NCBI RefSeq assembly: GCF_003816055.1
Contig: NZ_CP033906.1
Coordinates: 2,914,001 to 2,978,000, forward strand
DNA: 64,000 bases
DNA from: Bacillus sp. FJAT-42376
Lineage (GTDB): Bacteria > Bacillota > Bacilli > Bacillales > Bacillaceae
Direction of reading: 5' to 3'
The position numbers were made by a program, and so were the translations under genes. The notes beneath the pieces were generated by a model. That model was given only the letters and a program-made list of their open reading frames with translations. It did no database searches and was not told the DNA's origin. Of the stretch, positions 53,847-63,285 are shown in pieces (the stretch's first letter is position 1; each line of letters opens with the position of its first letter).

Positions 53847-54287
53847 TCAGTTTCCCCCTGACTGATTCATTAGCGCAAGCAGCGCTAGTCTGTATCCAAA
53901 GAATCCGAGTCCGGCAATCTGCCCCGCCGCTACGGGTGCAATGACAGAGTGACGTCTGAATTCTTCTCTTGCATATACGTTTGAAATATGTACTTCCATT
54001 ACAGGGACAGATACTCCTGCAACTGCGTCCCGAATAGCATAGCTGTAATGTGTGAACGCTCCCGGATTCAGAACGATCCCCGCATACTGTTCATCTGCTT
54101 CATGAATAGCATCAATGATATCGCCTTCATGACTGGACTGAAAACAAGTAATCTCTATTCCGGAATCTTCTCCGAATTGCAGGAGCTCACGCTCAAGATC
54201 CGTCAGTGTTTTTCTCCCGTAAACATCCGGTTCCCGTTTTCCAAGCCTGTTTAAATTAGGGCCGTTAAGGACTAGATACCGCTTCAT
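53847..54287 (-). CDS. aroQ: Type II 3-dehydroquinate dehydratase
   Basis: Third step of the shikimate pathway. The 146-residue protein has LNGPNLNRLGKREPDVYG (catalytic Tyr and Arg), FQSSHEGDIIDAIHEA, and NPGAFTHYSYAIRDA (catalytic His). The stop is 3 bp from papQ, so they are co-transcribed. AGAGAG precedes ATG 54287. Confidence 0.97.
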   Translation of the reverse strand: MKRYLVLNGPNLNRLGKREPDVYGRKTLTDLERELLQFGEDSGIEITCFQSSHEGDIIDAIHEADEQYAGIVLNPGAFTHYSYAIRDAVAGVSVPVMEVHISNVYAREEFRRHSVIAPVAAGQIAGLGFFGYRLALLALMNQSGGN

Positions 54288-54380
54288 TTCTCTCTCTCCC
54301 GTCCTAGAGACTAAAACCCGGCTGTTGTTCAGGCAGCAGGGGGCATAAGCCGCTATTTAATCTCATTTATTTTACCATAG

Positions 54381-54905
54381 TCAGCTGTTTTCCTCTATTG
54401 ATTTAGGGGGTTTTGAATCGGATTCTTTCATGACCTCGCTGTAGTCATAGGAAATCGAATACCCAATGAAGGTGCCGTAAAGAATATAAAGGCACAAAGT
54501 CGCAACCACTGTATTGGAGCTCAGTTCCGTAATCGTTTGGAGGACGGGAAATAAGGGGGTAACGAGGAAAAAAACAAAGGCCCACAGAGCGATGCCAAAT
54601 CCAATACCCGCCCAAATTGTATGAATTTTTCTAAGCAGAGCGTAATAAATAAAGGCGATGCCGATTGACAAAACGCTTATTAAAACAATACTGACAATAT
54701 TGCCTGCTGCCCCATCTTTCCATGCACCTGCTGAAACAGGCTGGAGTATGATATTCGGACTTATTTGCGAAAGTTTAAAATAGGATGCTATAAACCCTGC
54801 TGCCGACCATACGAATCCCCCTGCAAAACCGCACGTTGCCACTCTTCCTAAAATAGAAGCCGGAGAAGGACCTTTTCTGACGTTTCCTGTACTTTGATTG
54901 TTCAT
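54381..54905 (-). CDS. yqhR: YqhR family membrane protein
   Basis: A 174-residue protein with four to five transmembrane segments; position and pattern match YqhR. Function unknown. I use ATG 54905, preceded by AAAGGA and GGAGGTG; the upstream open frame to 55031 has no ribosome site. Confidence 0.85.
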   Translation of the reverse strand: MNNQSTGNVRKGPSPASILGRVATCGFAGGFVWSAAGFIASYFKLSQISPNIILQPVSAGAWKDGAAGNIVSIVLISVLSIGIAFIYYALLRKIHTIWAGIGFGIALWAFVFFLVTPLFPVLQTITELSSNTVVATLCLYILYGTFIGYSISYDYSEVMKESDSKPPKSIEENS

Positions 54906-55143
54906 TATTCCTTTCACCTCCACCTCAGTATGCCCTGTTTTGTTTCGGACAATGTCAGTGTGTCCAGTATGTGTAAGAAAAAAAACGGTGGGTATACTGT
55001 AAATAGACAGAACGCGGTAAATAAATGTCAAAACAATGAAACATCAGCCTAGAGGTTTACCTGTTTTTTAGGTAAAATAGAATCATAACACTTTTGAATG
55101 AATTTTCAGCAAGAGTGACCACGTTTAGATAGGTTGGTGTTTC

Positions 55144-56085
55144 ATGTCTACAGAAAAAAAGCCCGCATATGGCGGTCAGGCAGTGGTTGAAGGAGTTATG
55201 TTCGGCGGTAAGCATCACTATGTAACTGCAGTGCGAAGAAAAGATCAATCCGTTGAATTTTTCCATTTGCCGAGGAAGGTCAGCCCGATTCTCGCCAAAT
55301 TGAAGAAAATTCCTTTCTTAAGGGGCATTATCGCCATCCTGGAAGCCAGCGCCAACGGTACAAAACACTTAAATTTTTCAACTGAACGATATGATGTTGA
55401 TCCTAAGGATGACCGTAAAGCAGCATCCGAAAGGAAAGAATCAAAATTAACAATGATTCTCGGCGTAGCTGCTGCGGGCATTTTATCCTTTTTGTTTGGA
55501 AAATTCATTTTCACGTTAATTCCTGTCTTTTTGGCCGAATCTACCCGTTTTATTTTTAAAAGCGATTTTTCTCAAATTATGGCAGAGGGTGCCTTTAAAC
55601 TCATTCTGCTGCTCGCTTATATTTATTTTATCTCGCTGACTCCGCTCATAAAACGTGTTTTTCAATACCATGGAGCGGAGCATAAAGTGATCAACTGCTA
55701 TGAGAACGGGTTGGCTCTGACAGTGGAGAATGTCCAAAAACAATCCAGACTCCATTACCGCTGCGGGAGCAGTTTCATTTTATTTACCGTCATTGTCGGG
55801 GTCTTTGTTTATATGATCGTTCCGACAGACCCGCTTTGGGTCAGAGTTGTAAACCGGATTACCTTAATTCCGGTTGTCCTCGGCATCTCTTTTGAAGTGC
55901 TTCAGCTTACAAATATGGTGCGGAACGTTCCGGTTCTGAAATGGCTCGGCCTGCCCGGCTTATGGCTGCAGCTGCTGACCACGAAAGAGCCGGATGACCG
56001 TCAAACTGAAGTGGCAATTATGAGTTTTGAAGAGCTGTTGAAAATGGAAAAAGAAACAGCTATGTCTGAAGAACAAATTGTTTAA
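55144..56085 (+). CDS. yqhQ: DUF1385 membrane protein YqhQ
   Basis: A 313-residue protein with the family start YGGQAVVEGVMFGGKHHYVTAV (given here as a 22-residue region beginning residue 8, key residues GGQAV and EGVM), several transmembrane segments, YHGAEHKVINCYE and RLHYRCGSSFILF-like motifs. Unknown function; widely conserved in Firmicutes. Start ATG 55144. Divergent from yqhR. Confidence 0.92.
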   Translation: MSTEKKPAYGGQAVVEGVMFGGKHHYVTAVRRKDQSVEFFHLPRKVSPILAKLKKIPFLRGIIAILEASANGTKHLNFSTERYDVDPKDDRKAASERKESKLTMILGVAAAGILSFLFGKFIFTLIPVFLAESTRFIFKSDFSQIMAEGAFKLILLLAYIYFISLTPLIKRVFQYHGAEHKVINCYENGLALTVENVQKQSRLHYRCGSSFILFTVIVGVFVYMIVPTDPLWVRVVNRITLIPVVLGISFEVLQLTNMVRNVPVLKWLGLPGLWLQLLTTKEPDDRQTEVAIMSFEELLKMEKETAMSEEQIV

Positions 56086-56117
56086 CTGTCTTTCTTAATC
56101 TTCTGGGAGGTGGGTTT

Positions 56118-56492
56118 ATGAAACGCGGATCAAACTGGTTTTTTCTGGCTATCGCAGGTCTTGCAGGATTTTATTTAATTACTACATTACTGACAAATCC
56201 CGCTGCTTTGTTCCAGCAGGCAGCGATCATCGCCATAACGGTTGCCATTATCTATCTTGTCTTCCGTTATGTCATGAGAAAAAGAATGGGATTGGATTAT
56301 TCATCCTATTCAAAAGCAGCTAAACATACAAAACGAAGCGCATATGAAAAGACTCATACCGGATCCCCTTCCAAGACGGTTACTCCCATTAAAAAATATG
56401 CCAAAACGAAATCCTTTAAAAAGAAAAACTCCAGTCATCTAACCGTCATTGAAGGAAAAAAAGGAAAAAAGAAAAACAGGGCCCTTTTTTAA
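56118..56492 (+). CDS. yqhP: YqhP / SA1362-family membrane protein
   Basis: A 124-residue protein: two transmembrane helices (residues ~7-25 and 32-50) and a highly basic Lys/Thr/Ser-rich tail. GGGAGGTGG precedes ATG 56118. It follows yqhQ by 32 bp. Its end overlaps the convergent yqhO end by 4 nt. Confidence 0.85.
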   Translation: MKRGSNWFFLAIAGLAGFYLITTLLTNPAALFQQAAIIAITVAIIYLVFRYVMRKRMGLDYSSYSKAAKHTKRSAYEKTHTGSPSKTVTPIKKYAKTKSFKKKNSSHLTVIEGKKGKKKNRALF

Positions 56493-56500
56493 AAGGCCCA
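56475..56500. terminator. Shared hairpin at the yqhP/yqhO convergent ends
   Basis: GGGCCCTTTTTT followed by AAAAGGCCC forms a stem with A/T-rich flanks. It overlaps both stop codons (56489-56492), so both genes terminate within coding sequence. Confidence 0.6.
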
Positions 56501-57370
56501 TGTTTGAAGAAAAAGCTCCGTTTCACTTCTGCCTAGCTCAATTAGAGCTAGCTTTTTTTCTTCCGTTAAATCGAATTCTGTCGTCAAAATGTGATCCACG
56601 GGCAAAAACACAATGTTCCGCTCATGCTTGCTTGAAATATGCCTCGCATCATGAGCATCTTTCATTGTCTCAAATAATGCACCATACAGCTCAATAGCGT
56701 TCGTGATTTTGTTTTTTGGACGTTCCTGTTCGTTAGGCGTTAACCGAATTCCAAGGACCGGCCGTTTTGGAAACAGATCAGATGTAAAAAGCCAAATGGG
56801 GAAATTGCTTAAAACCCCGCCATCCACTATCACGCAGTTTCCTAGTTGTGAAGTCAGTTTCACCGGTTCAAAAAAGTAGGGCAGACTGCTGCTCATTCTT
56901 ACGGCCCTTGCAATCGAAAAATGCTCGGGAACGAGGCCGTATGAAGGTAAATCATCCGGAATGACGACAATTTTTCCGTTAGTCAGATCTGATGCAACGA
57001 CCTTTAATGAACCGGCACGCAAATCTCCAAAAGTTGAGATCCCTTTGGCTTTTAATTTCTCCGAAATCCAATTCTCTAATTTTTGGCCTCTATACAAGCC
57101 AAGCCTCCAATAAATCGATATCCATTTAAGAAACCGAAGCGGGAAAAAGGAGATCCTTTCATCCATGAAGTCTCTTAAATTCACTTCTTCGAGCAATTCA
57201 ATAATTTCATCACTTGTATAACCCGCTGCAATAAAGGCGGCAACAATGGATCCGGCGCTTGTACCTGCTAAACGCGCAAATCGAAGTCCTCTTTTTTCAA
57301 TCGCCTGGTATGCTCCTGCCATTGCGAGCCCTTTTATTCCCCCGCCTGAAAAAACACCGTCAATATACAC
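56489..57370 (-). CDS. yqhO: Patatin-like phospholipase YqhO
   Basis: A 293-residue patatin-type serine hydrolase. Oxyanion loop SGGGIKGLAMAGA, nucleophile Ser38 in GTSAGS, and catalytic Asp in IVDGGVLSNFP form the Ser-Asp dyad. No signal peptide, so probably cytoplasmic or peripheral. Start ATG 57370. Confidence 0.92.
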   Translation of the reverse strand: MYIDGVFSGGGIKGLAMAGAYQAIEKRGLRFARLAGTSAGSIVAAFIAAGYTSDEIIELLEEVNLRDFMDERISFFPLRFLKWISIYWRLGLYRGQKLENWISEKLKAKGISTFGDLRAGSLKVVASDLTNGKIVVIPDDLPSYGLVPEHFSIARAVRMSSSLPYFFEPVKLTSQLGNCVIVDGGVLSNFPIWLFTSDLFPKRPVLGIRLTPNEQERPKNKITNAIELYGALFETMKDAHDARHISSKHERNIVFLPVDHILTTEFDLTEEKKLALIELGRSETELFLQTWAF

Positions 57371-57553
57371 AGGAATCCCCCTCTGTATGCCGTCTGTTTA
57401 TCTTATTTCAGTGCGCTGTTTTCTTAGAACTTCCTCTGCTTGGTCCGGGTAAAATGGAAAGTTTTCGAAGTGTATATGGGAGGTTTAATCGGGAAGATTG
57501 GAAGAAGCAAGAGCGTGCGGTTCCTTATTGAGCCGCTCTCCTGCTGCTGTATA

Positions 57554-57982
57554 TCAGGTTGGGTTCTGTTCACTGCGCTTTTGAACACTTTTTAAATCTT
57601 CTGTACGTTTCGGATTTTCCTCGAAATACTGGACGAGATCCCCAATTCTGTCAATCGCATTCCAGCTCAAATGATGTTCGATTCCTTCTACATCATCATA
57701 AATGATTTCTTCTTCAACACCGATAATTCTCATAAATTGTTCAAGCAATTCGTGTCTGTAAACGAGCCGTTTACCGATTTTTTTACCTTTCGGCGTGAGA
57801 ATTAGGCCTCTATATTTTTCATAAACTAAATATTCATCTTTATCCAGCTTCTGTACCATTTTTGTTACAGAGGAGGGATGGACACCAAGCGCTTCTGCGA
57901 TATCAGACACTCGTGCATATCCTTTTTCTTCTATCAAATTGTATATTTGTTCTATGTAATCTTCCATACTGGGCGTTGGCAT
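57554..57982 (-). CDS. mntR: Manganese transport regulator MntR
   Basis: DtxR-family Mn(II)-dependent repressor of manganese uptake genes. The 142-residue protein has an N-terminal winged helix ([20 protein letters not shown]) and a C-terminal dimer/metal domain with metal ligands in [16 protein letters not shown] and [13 protein letters not shown] 57982 is preceded by GGAGGG and gives the exact family start [12 protein letters not shown]. Confidence 0.97.
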   Translation of the reverse strand: MPTPSMEDYIEQIYNLIEEKGYARVSDIAEALGVHPSSVTKMVQKLDKDEYLVYEKYRGLILTPKGKKIGKRLVYRHELLEQFMRIIGVEEEIIYDDVEGIEHHLSWNAIDRIGDLVQYFEENPKRTEDLKSVQKRSEQNPT

Positions 57983-58000
57983 GTAGTTAAGTCCCTCCAT

Positions 58001-58207
58001 TGCTTACCAATCATCTTCTTCAATAAATCATAACAAGTGTACACTTTTTTTAAGGCTATGACAAGGAAACATCCCGTCAGATAAGGCTTTTGGCAGGGGA
58101 TTTGCCCTGAACAATCCACGATGTTCGCCTGAAAAGAATGAGCGGGGCTCTTTGCAGAATCCTGAACAGTCATATACCCTTAATCGTTTTGGCCTCTCTA
58201 ATCGAAA
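58001..58207. other. Gene-free interval upstream of mntR
   Basis: About 200 bp, no supported gene; contains the mntR promoter region (TATGACA-like AT-rich tract near 58050) but no element I can define. Confidence 0.4.
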
Positions 58208-58345
58208 GCTCTGTTAAACTTGGCTGCTGTTTGCAGTTAGCAGGCACTTTTCTTTCCTTTGGCAGACGGTGGTCATCCTTGCCGCTATGCTCCCGCAGGA
58301 GTCACCGTGACTTCCACTCCGATCAGCAGGTGCTTTAACAGAGAC
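58208..58345 (+). repeat. Dispersed intergenic repeat, copy C
   Basis: Begins GCTCTGTTAAACTTGGCTG and ends TTTAACAGAGAC, so the termini are inverted. Inner GC-rich segments match copies A and B. Best-preserved copy at both ends. Confidence 0.8.
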
Positions 58346-58350
58346 AATAG

Positions 58351-58380
58351 AAAAAAACTGCCGGGCTTAACCCGGCAGCC
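58351..58380 (-). terminator. Terminator after nrdJ
   Basis: Minus-strand stem CTGCCGGG / CCCGGCAG, 5-nt loop, T run, 20 bp after the nrdJ stop. Confidence 0.9.
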
Positions 58381-58399
58381 ATAAAGCAGTCTTCATACC

Positions 58400-60958
58400 T
58401 TATAATCCGCATTTCAGCTGTGCGCCGCAGCTTGTACATGTGTTGCATCCGCCCAGGTCTTCAACCGTACCCTCGCGGCATACAGGACAGGTATTTCCTA
58501 CCTCATTCCCGATTGTCACATCTGTGGAGCGCAAAGCATTGATTGTATCCACAAGAACTACCTTGCCCTTCTCTTTCGGGGTTTCTTCACTGACATCATC
58601 GAACGTATTCTCTTCAGCTTTTAATGTCAGAACTTGTGAATCCCGGCTTCCATCGACATAAACCGTACCGCCTTTTGCTCCGCCTTTGTAAAGACGCTCA
58701 TACACAGCCTCAACCTGCTCAACAGAATAGCCCTTAGGTGCATTAACCGTTTTACTGATTGAGCTGTCAATCCAGCGCTGAATTACACACTGTGCATCCG
58801 CGTGGGCTTCAGGGGACAGTTCCATCGCTGAAATGAACCAGTGAGGAAGATTATTGGAATCCGCAGCAGGATTACGATCCAAATACTCCTGAACAATGTC
58901 CGCTTTGACTTCAATAAACTTCCCGAGTCTTCCGCTCCTGAAATAAGAGAAGGAGAAATACGGCTCAAGGCCCGTAGACACGCCAACCATTGTTCCGGTT
59001 GAGCCTGTAGGGGCAACCGTCAGCAGGTGTGAGTTGCGAATTCCATACTTTTCGATCTCTTCGCGGAGATCTTCCGGCATTTTCTTCATATAGCCTGTTT
59101 CAGTAAACTTTCTGCGAAGCTCCATCGTTTCCGCTTCTCTGGAACCCGTGAGGAACGGGAAGCTGCCTTTTTCTTTGGCCAGCTCTACAGAAGCACGGTA
59201 AGCGGTAGTCGCGATTGTTTCAAATACTTTATCAACAAGCGCGTTGCCCTCTTCTGTTCCATACTCTGTTTCACAGTAGATCAGCAAGTCATGCAGACCC
59301 ATTACACCAAGTCCGACGCGGCGCTCTCCAAGTGCCTGTTTTTTATTTTCTTCAAGAAAATATGGAGTGGCATCGATGACATTGTCCTGCATTCGGACAC
59401 CGGTTTCAACCGTTTTGCGAAGCTTGTCAAAGTTAACCGTTTTCGATGTCTTGTCGGCCATTTCTGCGAGATTGACAGCGGCAAGGTTGCAGACTGAGAA
59501 AGGAGCGAGCGGCTGTTCCCCGCACGGATTCGTTGCCACAACCTTTTGTCCGTATGCTTTTGCATTTGTCATATCGTTCGCATTATCAATAAAGAAGATT
59601 CCAGGCTCCGCTGAGTATGTCGCGCAAATGTTAACGAGGTTCCAAAGCTCTTTTGCTTTGATTTTGCGATACGTGCGGACTTTAAAGCCTTTCGCTTCCC
59701 ATTCACGCACATCCCCTGATTTGTGCCACTCTTCGTTGTAAACCTTCATTTCCTCTTTGCTGTAGCTCTCCACATCCGGGAACCTCAAATCATAGTCCTG
59801 ATCCAATTCTACAGCTTTCATGAAATCGTTCGTCAGGCAAATGGAGATATTTGCTCCAGTCAAGAATTCAGAGTTGTGTACACTGTACTGCCCGCCTGTT
59901 TTAAGTTTCGTTTCCGCATCTTTCATTACTTTGTCAGAGAAACCGCCGTTTCCAGGTATGGCTTTATAATTCACGATTCCCTGGTACATATCTTGTTCAG
60001 CCTGAGTGAAAGGGGTGAATTTAAGTTTTTCCTGAGCCGCCCGTTTAATGGATTCATCTTTTGTATTTTCAATCAGATAGCGGAGAATACGCGGATTTTG
60101 CATTTTGGAGATGATAAATTCCACGATATCAGGATGCCAGTCGGCAAGCATAATCATTTGTGCTCCGCGTCTTGAGCCGCCCTGCTCAACCAGATGTGTA
60201 AGCTTCGCAATATCATCAAGCCAGGAGACTGACCCGGAAGACTTTCCGTTCACTCCTCGTGCAAGCGCATTGCGAGGACGAAGTGTCGAGCCATTTGTTC
60301 CGACACCGCCTCCGCGGCTCATAATTTCCATAACCTGTTTGCGGTGTTCGGAAATCCCTTCCCGTGAATCCTGCACAAAAGGCATCACATAGCAGTTAAA
60401 GTAGGTGACATCCGTACCTGCCCCGGCTCCATAAAGTACACGTCCTGCCGGAACAAAATTCATGCTCACAAGTTCCTGATAGAATTTTTCAAACCACTCC
60501 TGGCGCTTTTCCGTTGTTTCCTCTACGGAAGCAAGACCTGTAGCATTCCGTTTCGCAATCTGCTCGTAGAAAACCTCTAAAGGCTTTTCAATCACATCAA
60601 GAGATCGGACAATCACTCCGGTCTCTATTTCTTCCGGCTTGTCCAGAGAATGCCGGTACTCTTCTTCTACTAAAACAGTCGCTGTTTTGGATGACCAGTC
60701 AAGATGAAGTATGTATCCAAGTCCCCGTGCAGGAAATTTTGGATCTTCTTTGATTGTCAGGACAACGAAGTCGCCTTTTGATAAAGTCACCTTTTCTGTG
60801 TCTTTGAATGTGTACCGGTCCAGCATGACAAGGCGGGAAACCCCTTTATGTGTAATGTTCATATCTTCAGTGACCGGATGAACCTGCGGGAATAACGTTA
60901 TATCCTTATTCAGCTTCTCTCTATCCAATTTCATTTTTTCTGCTAGCGAAACGGGCAT
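58400..60958 (-). CDS. nrdJ: Adenosylcobalamin-dependent ribonucleotide reductase (class II)
   Basis: Reduces ribonucleotides to deoxyribonucleotides using coenzyme B12, with no oxygen requirement. The 852-residue enzyme has RGGGVGTNGSTLRPRN, NPCGEQPLAPFSVCNLAAVN (catalytic Cys, Glu), VAPTGSTGTMVGVSTG, and a C-terminal zinc-ribbon tail with CPVC, CNTCTSCG and the terminal LKCGL. Start ATG 60958 follows AGAGGAG at 8 nt. It sits as an insertion between mntR and lipM. Upstream lie NrdR-like boxes overlapping a sigma-A promoter and, farther up, an SOS-like box. Confidence 0.95.
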   Translation of the reverse strand: MPVSLAEKMKLDREKLNKDITLFPQVHPVTEDMNITHKGVSRLVMLDRYTFKDTEKVTLSKGDFVVLTIKEDPKFPARGLGYILHLDWSSKTATVLVEEEYRHSLDKPEEIETGVIVRSLDVIEKPLEVFYEQIAKRNATGLASVEETTEKRQEWFEKFYQELVSMNFVPAGRVLYGAGAGTDVTYFNCYVMPFVQDSREGISEHRKQVMEIMSRGGGVGTNGSTLRPRNALARGVNGKSSGSVSWLDDIAKLTHLVEQGGSRRGAQMIMLADWHPDIVEFIISKMQNPRILRYLIENTKDESIKRAAQEKLKFTPFTQAEQDMYQGIVNYKAIPGNGGFSDKVMKDAETKLKTGGQYSVHNSEFLTGANISICLTNDFMKAVELDQDYDLRFPDVESYSKEEMKVYNEEWHKSGDVREWEAKGFKVRTYRKIKAKELWNLVNICATYSAEPGIFFIDNANDMTNAKAYGQKVVATNPCGEQPLAPFSVCNLAAVNLAEMADKTSKTVNFDKLRKTVETGVRMQDNVIDATPYFLEENKKQALGERRVGLGVMGLHDLLIYCETEYGTEEGNALVDKVFETIATTAYRASVELAKEKGSFPFLTGSREAETMELRRKFTETGYMKKMPEDLREEIEKYGIRNSHLLTVAPTGSTGTMVGVSTGLEPYFSFSYFRSGRLGKFIEVKADIVQEYLDRNPAADSNNLPHWFISAMELSPEAHADAQCVIQRWIDSSISKTVNAPKGYSVEQVEAVYERLYKGGAKGGTVYVDGSRDSQVLTLKAEENTFDDVSEETPKEKGKVVLVDTINALRSTDVTIGNEVGNTCPVCREGTVEDLGGCNTCTSCGAQLKCGL

Positions 60959-61017
60959 CTTAACAACTCCTCTTTCTATTGTACTTAGTAAAAATAGCAT
61001 AGATGCTACTAATTTAT

Positions 61018-61060
61018 CAACATATAGTGTATTCATTATAAAGAACAATACTAGATATTG
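61018..61060. promoter_or_regulatory. Tandem NrdR-like boxes upstream of nrdJ
   Basis: CAATACTAGATATTG (61046-61060) and CAACATATAGTGT (61018-61030) resemble the NrdR consensus, with centres about 30 bp (three helical turns) apart. They begin right at the -10 region of the nrdJ promoter. Confidence 0.65.
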
Positions 61061-61091
61061 ATTATACCTTGGCTTTTCCCCTATTTGTCAA
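61061..61091 (-). promoter_or_regulatory. Sigma-A promoter of nrdJ
   Basis: Minus strand: TTGACA, 19-bp spacer, TATAAT. Spacer is long but both hexamers are perfect. First NrdR-like box abuts the -10. Confidence 0.65.
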
Positions 61092-61273
61092 ATTAAAAAC
61101 TAAATAAAAACCAGAGAAAAACAGCGGAAATGAAAGCTTGTTCAGACTTTTTTCTATAAAACAAACCATTTTGTGATTTGCAAAATTTCAAGGTGAATTA
61201 ACTTCTGATAAATAAAGGAAATATTTGAATTTTTTTCTATAGGCAAGAAAAATATTTTTGTTCTCGTTATTAT

Positions 61274-61287
61274 AGAACAAACGTTCC
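61274..61287. promoter_or_regulatory. SOS (LexA/DinR) box-like sequence
   Basis: AGAACAAACGTTCC matches the Bacillus SOS box CGAACRNRYGTTYC at 13 of 14 positions. On the minus strand it is directly followed by TATAAT. It lies between lipM and nrdJ, about 315 bp before nrdJ. Confidence 0.55.
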
Positions 61288-61320
61288 TGTTAATCATTGA
61301 TCAATTCCTGGAAAAAATGA

Positions 61321-61347
61321 AAAAGCGGCTATTTGCCGCTTTTCGCT
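61321..61347 (-). terminator. Terminator after lipM
   Basis: Minus-strand stem AAAAGCGGC / GCCGCTTTT with a 5-nt loop, just after the lipM stop. Confidence 0.88.
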
Positions 61348-61350
61348 TGC

Positions 61351-62187
61351 TTATCTTTTAAAATTCCATTCATCGCTTTCATATTTGCTTTTTGCAAGGT
61401 TTTGCACATATACATATTCCTCATCCGTCAGTTCATAAGGTACAAGTTCAATATTCAGCCCAGACTCAAATCCCTGCTTAAAAGCAGCTCTCGCTTCCTG
61501 CATAGTGACCGGGGTTTCCCTTAAGTCATTAGCCGCAACCGCCTTGCTGCTGAAGTTTTTCCGCATCCGGTCTTTTACACGCTCACTCGGATAGTTGAAT
61601 AAATCGAATAATTTATCTTCGTCCAAATCAAGCAGAATGGACCCGTGCTGCAAAATTACACCTTTTTGCCGTGTTTGAGCACTTCCGGCTACTTTTCTTC
61701 CTTCTACTACAAGTTCATACCAGGAAGGGGCATCAAAGCAAACAGACGATCTGGGGTTCTTCAGTCCCTGTTTTTCTTCTTCTGTCCTCGGAATCGCAAA
61801 ATATGCATCAAGCCCCAGATTTCGGAACCCTTCCAATATCCCTTCAGAAATCACTCTGTATGCCTCTGTTACCGAGCCGGGCATCTCAGGGTGCTCTTCT
61901 GTCACAATTACGCTATATGTAAGTTCCTGATCATGAAGAACGCCTCTGCCGCCGGTAGGTCTTCTGACAAAGCCCAAACCATGGCGCTTTACCGCTTCAA
62001 AATTAATTTCTTTCTCCGCCTTTTGAAAATACCCAATAGAAAGGGTCGCGGGATCCCAGCCGTAAAACCTGATAACAGGGGGGATTTTCCCTTCGCTATG
62101 CCAATCAAGCAGTGCTTCATCCAACGCCATGTTAAAGGAAGGTGAGCAATTGCCCGAATCAATAAAACGCCATTTTTCTTTTTCCAT
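61351..62187 (-). CDS. lipM: Octanoyltransferase LipM
   Basis: Transfers octanoyl from ACP to GcvH in lipoate synthesis. The 278-residue protein of the BPL/LPL fold has [48 protein letters not shown] (catalytic Cys) and [22 protein letters not shown] 62187 with GAGGGA upstream matches the family start; the open frame extends to 62208. Its partner pathway gene gcvPB is close by. Confidence 0.96.
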   Translation of the reverse strand: MEKEKWRFIDSGNCSPSFNMALDEALLDWHSEGKIPPVIRFYGWDPATLSIGYFQKAEKEINFEAVKRHGLGFVRRPTGGRGVLHDQELTYSVIVTEEHPEMPGSVTEAYRVISEGILEGFRNLGLDAYFAIPRTEEEKQGLKNPRSSVCFDAPSWYELVVEGRKVAGSAQTRQKGVILQHGSILLDLDEDKLFDLFNYPSERVKDRMRKNFSSKAVAANDLRETPVTMQEARAAFKQGFESGLNIELVPYELTDEEYVYVQNLAKSKYESDEWNFKR

Positions 62188-62370
62188 ACGCTTCCCTCTT
62201 TTAGCCATTTTGTCATTGCCTCAAAAGATACTTTTCCAGTCTAACAAATCCAGAAAGACTTGAAAACAATTCTGTCCTCATTTCAAGTGACATTTGGGAT
62301 TGCCTCTTATATAATTAAAGGTATCGCTTAGACATGGTATTTTTACATTGACAGAAGGAGTCGAGTTTCA

Positions 62371-62748
62371 TTGGAATGGATTATTTTGATTGTGCTTATT
62401 GCAGCCATTATCGGCTACAGCGTTTTCACCTATTTTTATCAGCGGAAAATTCTTAAAACCCTTACTGAAGAAGAGTTCCGGGCTGGCTACCGTAAAGCCC
62501 AGCTTATTGATATAAGAGAACCGAATGAATTTGAGGGAGGCCACATCTGGGGTGCCCGCAACATTCCCCTGTCACAGATGCGCCACCGGTATAAAGAAAT
62601 CCGCAAGGATCAGCCTGTCTATCTGTACTGCCAGAATACAACACGAAGCGGCCGTGCAGCACAGCAGCTGAAAAAGAAAGGCTACAGCGACCTTTACATG
62701 CTTAAAGGCGGCTTCCGTTCATGGACAGGAAAAATTAAAAAGAAATAA
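62371..62748 (+). CDS. yqhL: Rhodanese-domain membrane protein YqhL
   Basis: A 125-residue protein: N-terminal transmembrane helix (residues ~2-20), then one rhodanese domain with LIDIREPNEFEGGHIWGARN and the active-site loop CQNTTRSGRAA (Cys nucleophile). Probably a membrane-bound sulfurtransferase. Start TTG 62371 with AAGGAG 10 nt before. Divergent from lipM. Confidence 0.94.
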   Translation: MEWIILIVLIAAIIGYSVFTYFYQRKILKTLTEEEFRAGYRKAQLIDIREPNEFEGGHIWGARNIPLSQMRHRYKEIRKDQPVYLYCQNTTRSGRAAQQLKKKGYSDLYMLKGGFRSWTGKIKKK

Positions 62749-62753
62749 AGAAC

Positions 62754-62784
62754 ACCGTCCGCATTCAGCCGCGGACGGTTTTTT
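62754..62784 (+). terminator. Terminator after yqhL
   Basis: Stem ACCGTCCGC / GCGGACGGT, 8-nt loop, T run. Confidence 0.93.
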
Positions 62785-62838
62785 CTGTTTTAGCGCCTTA
62801 TCTTTGAGGGTATAGGACGGGAAAAGGAGGCGGGCTTA

Positions 62839-63285
62839 GTGGCTTTTGATTATGAAATGGATTTTGAACATACTGATTTTAGAAAAGAGCCTGAGAAATA
62901 CAGAGTCGGACGGGGCGAGCAAGGTGTATTAATGGTCGAACCCTACAAAAGCGAAATCCTTCCCCACTGGCGGTTTAAAACACCCGATATCGCCAGGGAA
63001 TCCTCTGAAAAAATTTACGCCCTTTATCTTGAATATAAAGAGAAGGGAGATTTCCCCGGAATGGATATGGCACGAAAGTTTCTTCAGATGGGGTATACAC
63101 GTTCACGGAGGTATGCCAACTATAAAGGAGGCAGGAAGTACAGCAAGGAGGGAAAAGTGAAGGAGCGGAGTATCAATGAAGAAAAGGCCGAATCTGCTGC
63201 GATATTTGAAGAAAAATGGAAGCAGGTACGAGCAGACCAGGATTACCTGAAGCTAAAAAAAGAGCACCAGCAGAAGTATGGCTGA
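62839..63285 (+). CDS. DUF4385 family protein
   Basis: A 148-residue charged protein (FRKEPEKYRVGRGEQGVLMV and LPHWRFKTPDIA near the start, then MGYTRSRRYANYKGGRKY) with the DUF4385 pattern. Function unknown; family occurs in phages and bacteria. Start GTG 62839 with GGAGG upstream. Confidence 0.8.
   Translation: MAFDYEMDFEHTDFRKEPEKYRVGRGEQGVLMVEPYKSEILPHWRFKTPDIARESSEKIYALYLEYKEKGDFPGMDMARKFLQMGYTRSRRYANYKGGRKYSKEGKVKERSINEEKAESAAIFEEKWKQVRADQDYLKLKKEHQQKYG

Noticed and set aside
60959..61290. Cobalamin riboswitch in the nrdJ leader
   Set aside because: The leader is long and AT-rich, but I see no B12-box-like conserved core or strong multi-helix structure.
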